From Paenibacillus oryzisoli (GTDB lineage: Bacteria > Bacillota > Bacilli > Paenibacillales > NBRC-103111): a DNA stretch of 64,000 nt. The stretch is from contig NZ_LYPB01000065.1 in NCBI RefSeq assembly GCF_001653565.1, positions 1 to 64,000 of the forward strand. The letters run 5' to 3'. The notes below the pieces were generated by a model. It worked only from the letters and a program-made list of their open reading frames with translations. It was not told the origin of the DNA and did not search any database. Below are positions 63,071 through 64,000 of the stretch, in pieces. Position numbers and translations under genes: made by a program. Each line of letters starts with the position of its first letter. Positions within the stretch are counted from its first letter, which is position 1.

Positions 63071-63895
63071 GTGGAAGCATTGAACCTAGATTACAGCAAC
63101 GTGCCTTCTGAGGGGACAATTGCAGGTGCTGGTGTGCGGAAAATCGAAGCCGCCGAGGTTACGAAGGTGTACAGTTCCAAAAAGTCACAATTCGTAGCCC
63201 TAGATCGTGTGTCCTTTCACGTGGATGCGCACGAGTTTGTCAGCTTCGTCGGGCCTTCCGGCTGCGGGAAATCTTCCTTGCTGCGCATTATTGCTGGCTT
63301 AGAGCCTTTGACGATGGGGGATCTGAGCATCAATGGGCATGAGATTGAAGGTCCTGGCGCGGACAGAGGGATGGTCTTCCAGAGCTATACATTATTCCCA
63401 TGGCTATCGGTGAGAGAGAATATTGAATTCGGATTGACGTTGAAGGGTGTTCCCCTGTTCGAAAAGAGGGCCATATCCGACCACTTCATGGAATTAGTCG
63501 GTTTGCATAAGTTCGCGAAATCGTTGCCGAAGGAGCTTTCGGGCGGGATGAAGCAGCGGGTCGCGATCGCGCGAGCACTGGCGAATAATCCGGATGTGCT
63601 GCTCATGGATGAACCATTCGGCGCATTGGATCCGCAAACCAAGAACGCCATGCAGGAGCTGCTGTTGCGTATATGGGAGAAGGAAAAAACGACCGTTGTG
63701 TTCATCACGCACGACATCGAAGAAGCCATCTTCCTATCGCAGCGAGTGTATGTGATGCAGGCCCATCCTGGCACGATTCGCAGTGAGATTGTGATTCCAC
63801 GCGGGCTGCGGCATGTGGAGGATGTGAAGGATTCTGAAGCTTTCGTGAAGCTGAAGAAGCAGATCATTTCGTTGATTGGGCATCACGACGATTGA
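63071..63895 (+). CDS. SsuB/TauB-type ABC transporter ATP-binding protein
   Basis: 274 aa. Walker A GPSGCGKSS (about 61-69), Q-loop FQSYTLFPW, signature LSGGMKQR, Walker B VLLMDEPFGALD, switch His FITHDIEEA. GTG 63071 chosen (AAGGAGGG at 9-nt spacing); an earlier in-frame start at 63047 lies within the permease gene. First 25 residues are an extra N-terminal extension before the domain. Confidence 0.92.
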   Translation: MEALNLDYSNVPSEGTIAGAGVRKIEAAEVTKVYSSKKSQFVALDRVSFHVDAHEFVSFVGPSGCGKSSLLRIIAGLEPLTMGDLSINGHEIEGPGADRGMVFQSYTLFPWLSVRENIEFGLTLKGVPLFEKRAISDHFMELVGLHKFAKSLPKELSGGMKQRVAIARALANNPDVLLMDEPFGALDPQTKNAMQELLLRIWEKEKTTVVFITHDIEEAIFLSQRVYVMQAHPGTIRSEIVIPRGLRHVEDVKDSEAFVKLKKQIISLIGHHDD

Positions 63896-63917
63896 GAGGT
63901 GAAGGGGCATCAGAGGC

Positions 63918-64000
63918 ATGGCATCATGGCAGAGTAATCTGTTGTGGTGCCTTTTGCGCTCGGTATGGTTGGGGAGCATTTACAAAAGGATGCAGCTTGT
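63918..64000 (+). CDS. Possible start of a further gene (cut by window end)
   Basis: ATG 63918 opens MASWQSNLLWCLLRSVWLGS and stays open to the edge (27 codons), after GAAGGGG and AGAGG. Too short to recognise; a chance frame is possible. Confidence 0.25.
   Translation, partial: MASWQSNLLWCLLRSVWLGSIYKRMQL

Noticed and set aside
1..64000. tRNA, rRNA or complete insertion sequence
   Set aside because: No tRNA or rRNA sequence pattern and no transposase-like protein was recognised on either strand.

Overview
The window looks like a chromosomal segment of a Gram-positive, endospore-forming Bacillota of the Paenibacillus type. The signs are sporulation regulators (Sda, a Spo0E-like phosphatase), the DnaB/DnaI primosome loaders, coproheme-dependent heme synthase ChdC, a cluster of small genes related to Bacillus yutI/yuzB/yutJ/yutM/yumB/yumC/yuiB, AGGAGG-type ribosome binding sites, frequent GTG/TTG starts, and the futalosine menaquinone gene mqnE. 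No rRNA, tRNA, CRISPR array or complete insertion sequence was seen.

Layout. 1-3.7 kb: the N-terminal 1244 codons of a giant secreted protein (minus strand) with a seven-bladed RCC1-type propeller, one Ig-like domain and nine 87-residue tandem repeats. 4-7 kb: a two-component pair whose response regulator ends in a SARP/BTAD domain. 7-17.4 kb: a patchy accessory stretch with single genes (VOC protein, SDR, GNAT, histidine phosphatase, a candidate eCIS-type effector, an ArsR/MFS efflux pair, a coiled-coil protein, a thioredoxin-like protein) mixed with broken gene fragments, including an S-layer-type surface protein remnant. 18-35 kb: core metabolism, with heme A synthase, a UbiD-type decarboxylase and mqnE (menaquinone), Fe-S assembly proteins, ferredoxin-NADP reductase (Fur box), NDH-2 (Rex box), ChdC, and the sporulation checkpoint gene sda behind DnaA boxes. 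A MerR regulator fused to a methyltransferase and its neighbour methyltransferase share matching 19-bp-spacer promoters. 36-52.6 kb: dnaB-dnaI, a HemAT-like globin sensor, MerR/trxA, uvrC, a CPBP membrane protease, a Ktr-type K+ channel pair with an orphan OmpR-type regulator, LysR, and sdhCAB.

52.7-60.7 kb: a complete sialic-acid catabolic operon (nanA, GDSL esterase, sugar ABC binding protein and two permeases, nanE, ROK kinase, RpiR regulator, nanQ-like), preceded by two operator-like dyads exactly 30 bp apart, one on the promoter -35. There is no ABC ATPase in the operon, so a shared one is inferred. 60.9-63.9 kb: a consensus promoter, a clear ykkC-type guanidine-I riboswitch with an overlapping intrinsic terminator, then a three-gene SsuABC-like ABC transporter that is therefore probably guanidine-related.

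The most interesting regulatory signals are the guanidine-I riboswitch, the duplicated ArsR operator, the twin MerR-type promoters, the DnaA boxes at sda, and the Fur/Rex pair between two flavoprotein genes. The most interesting possible novelty is the orphan eCIS-type effector candidate at 10-11.3 kb.
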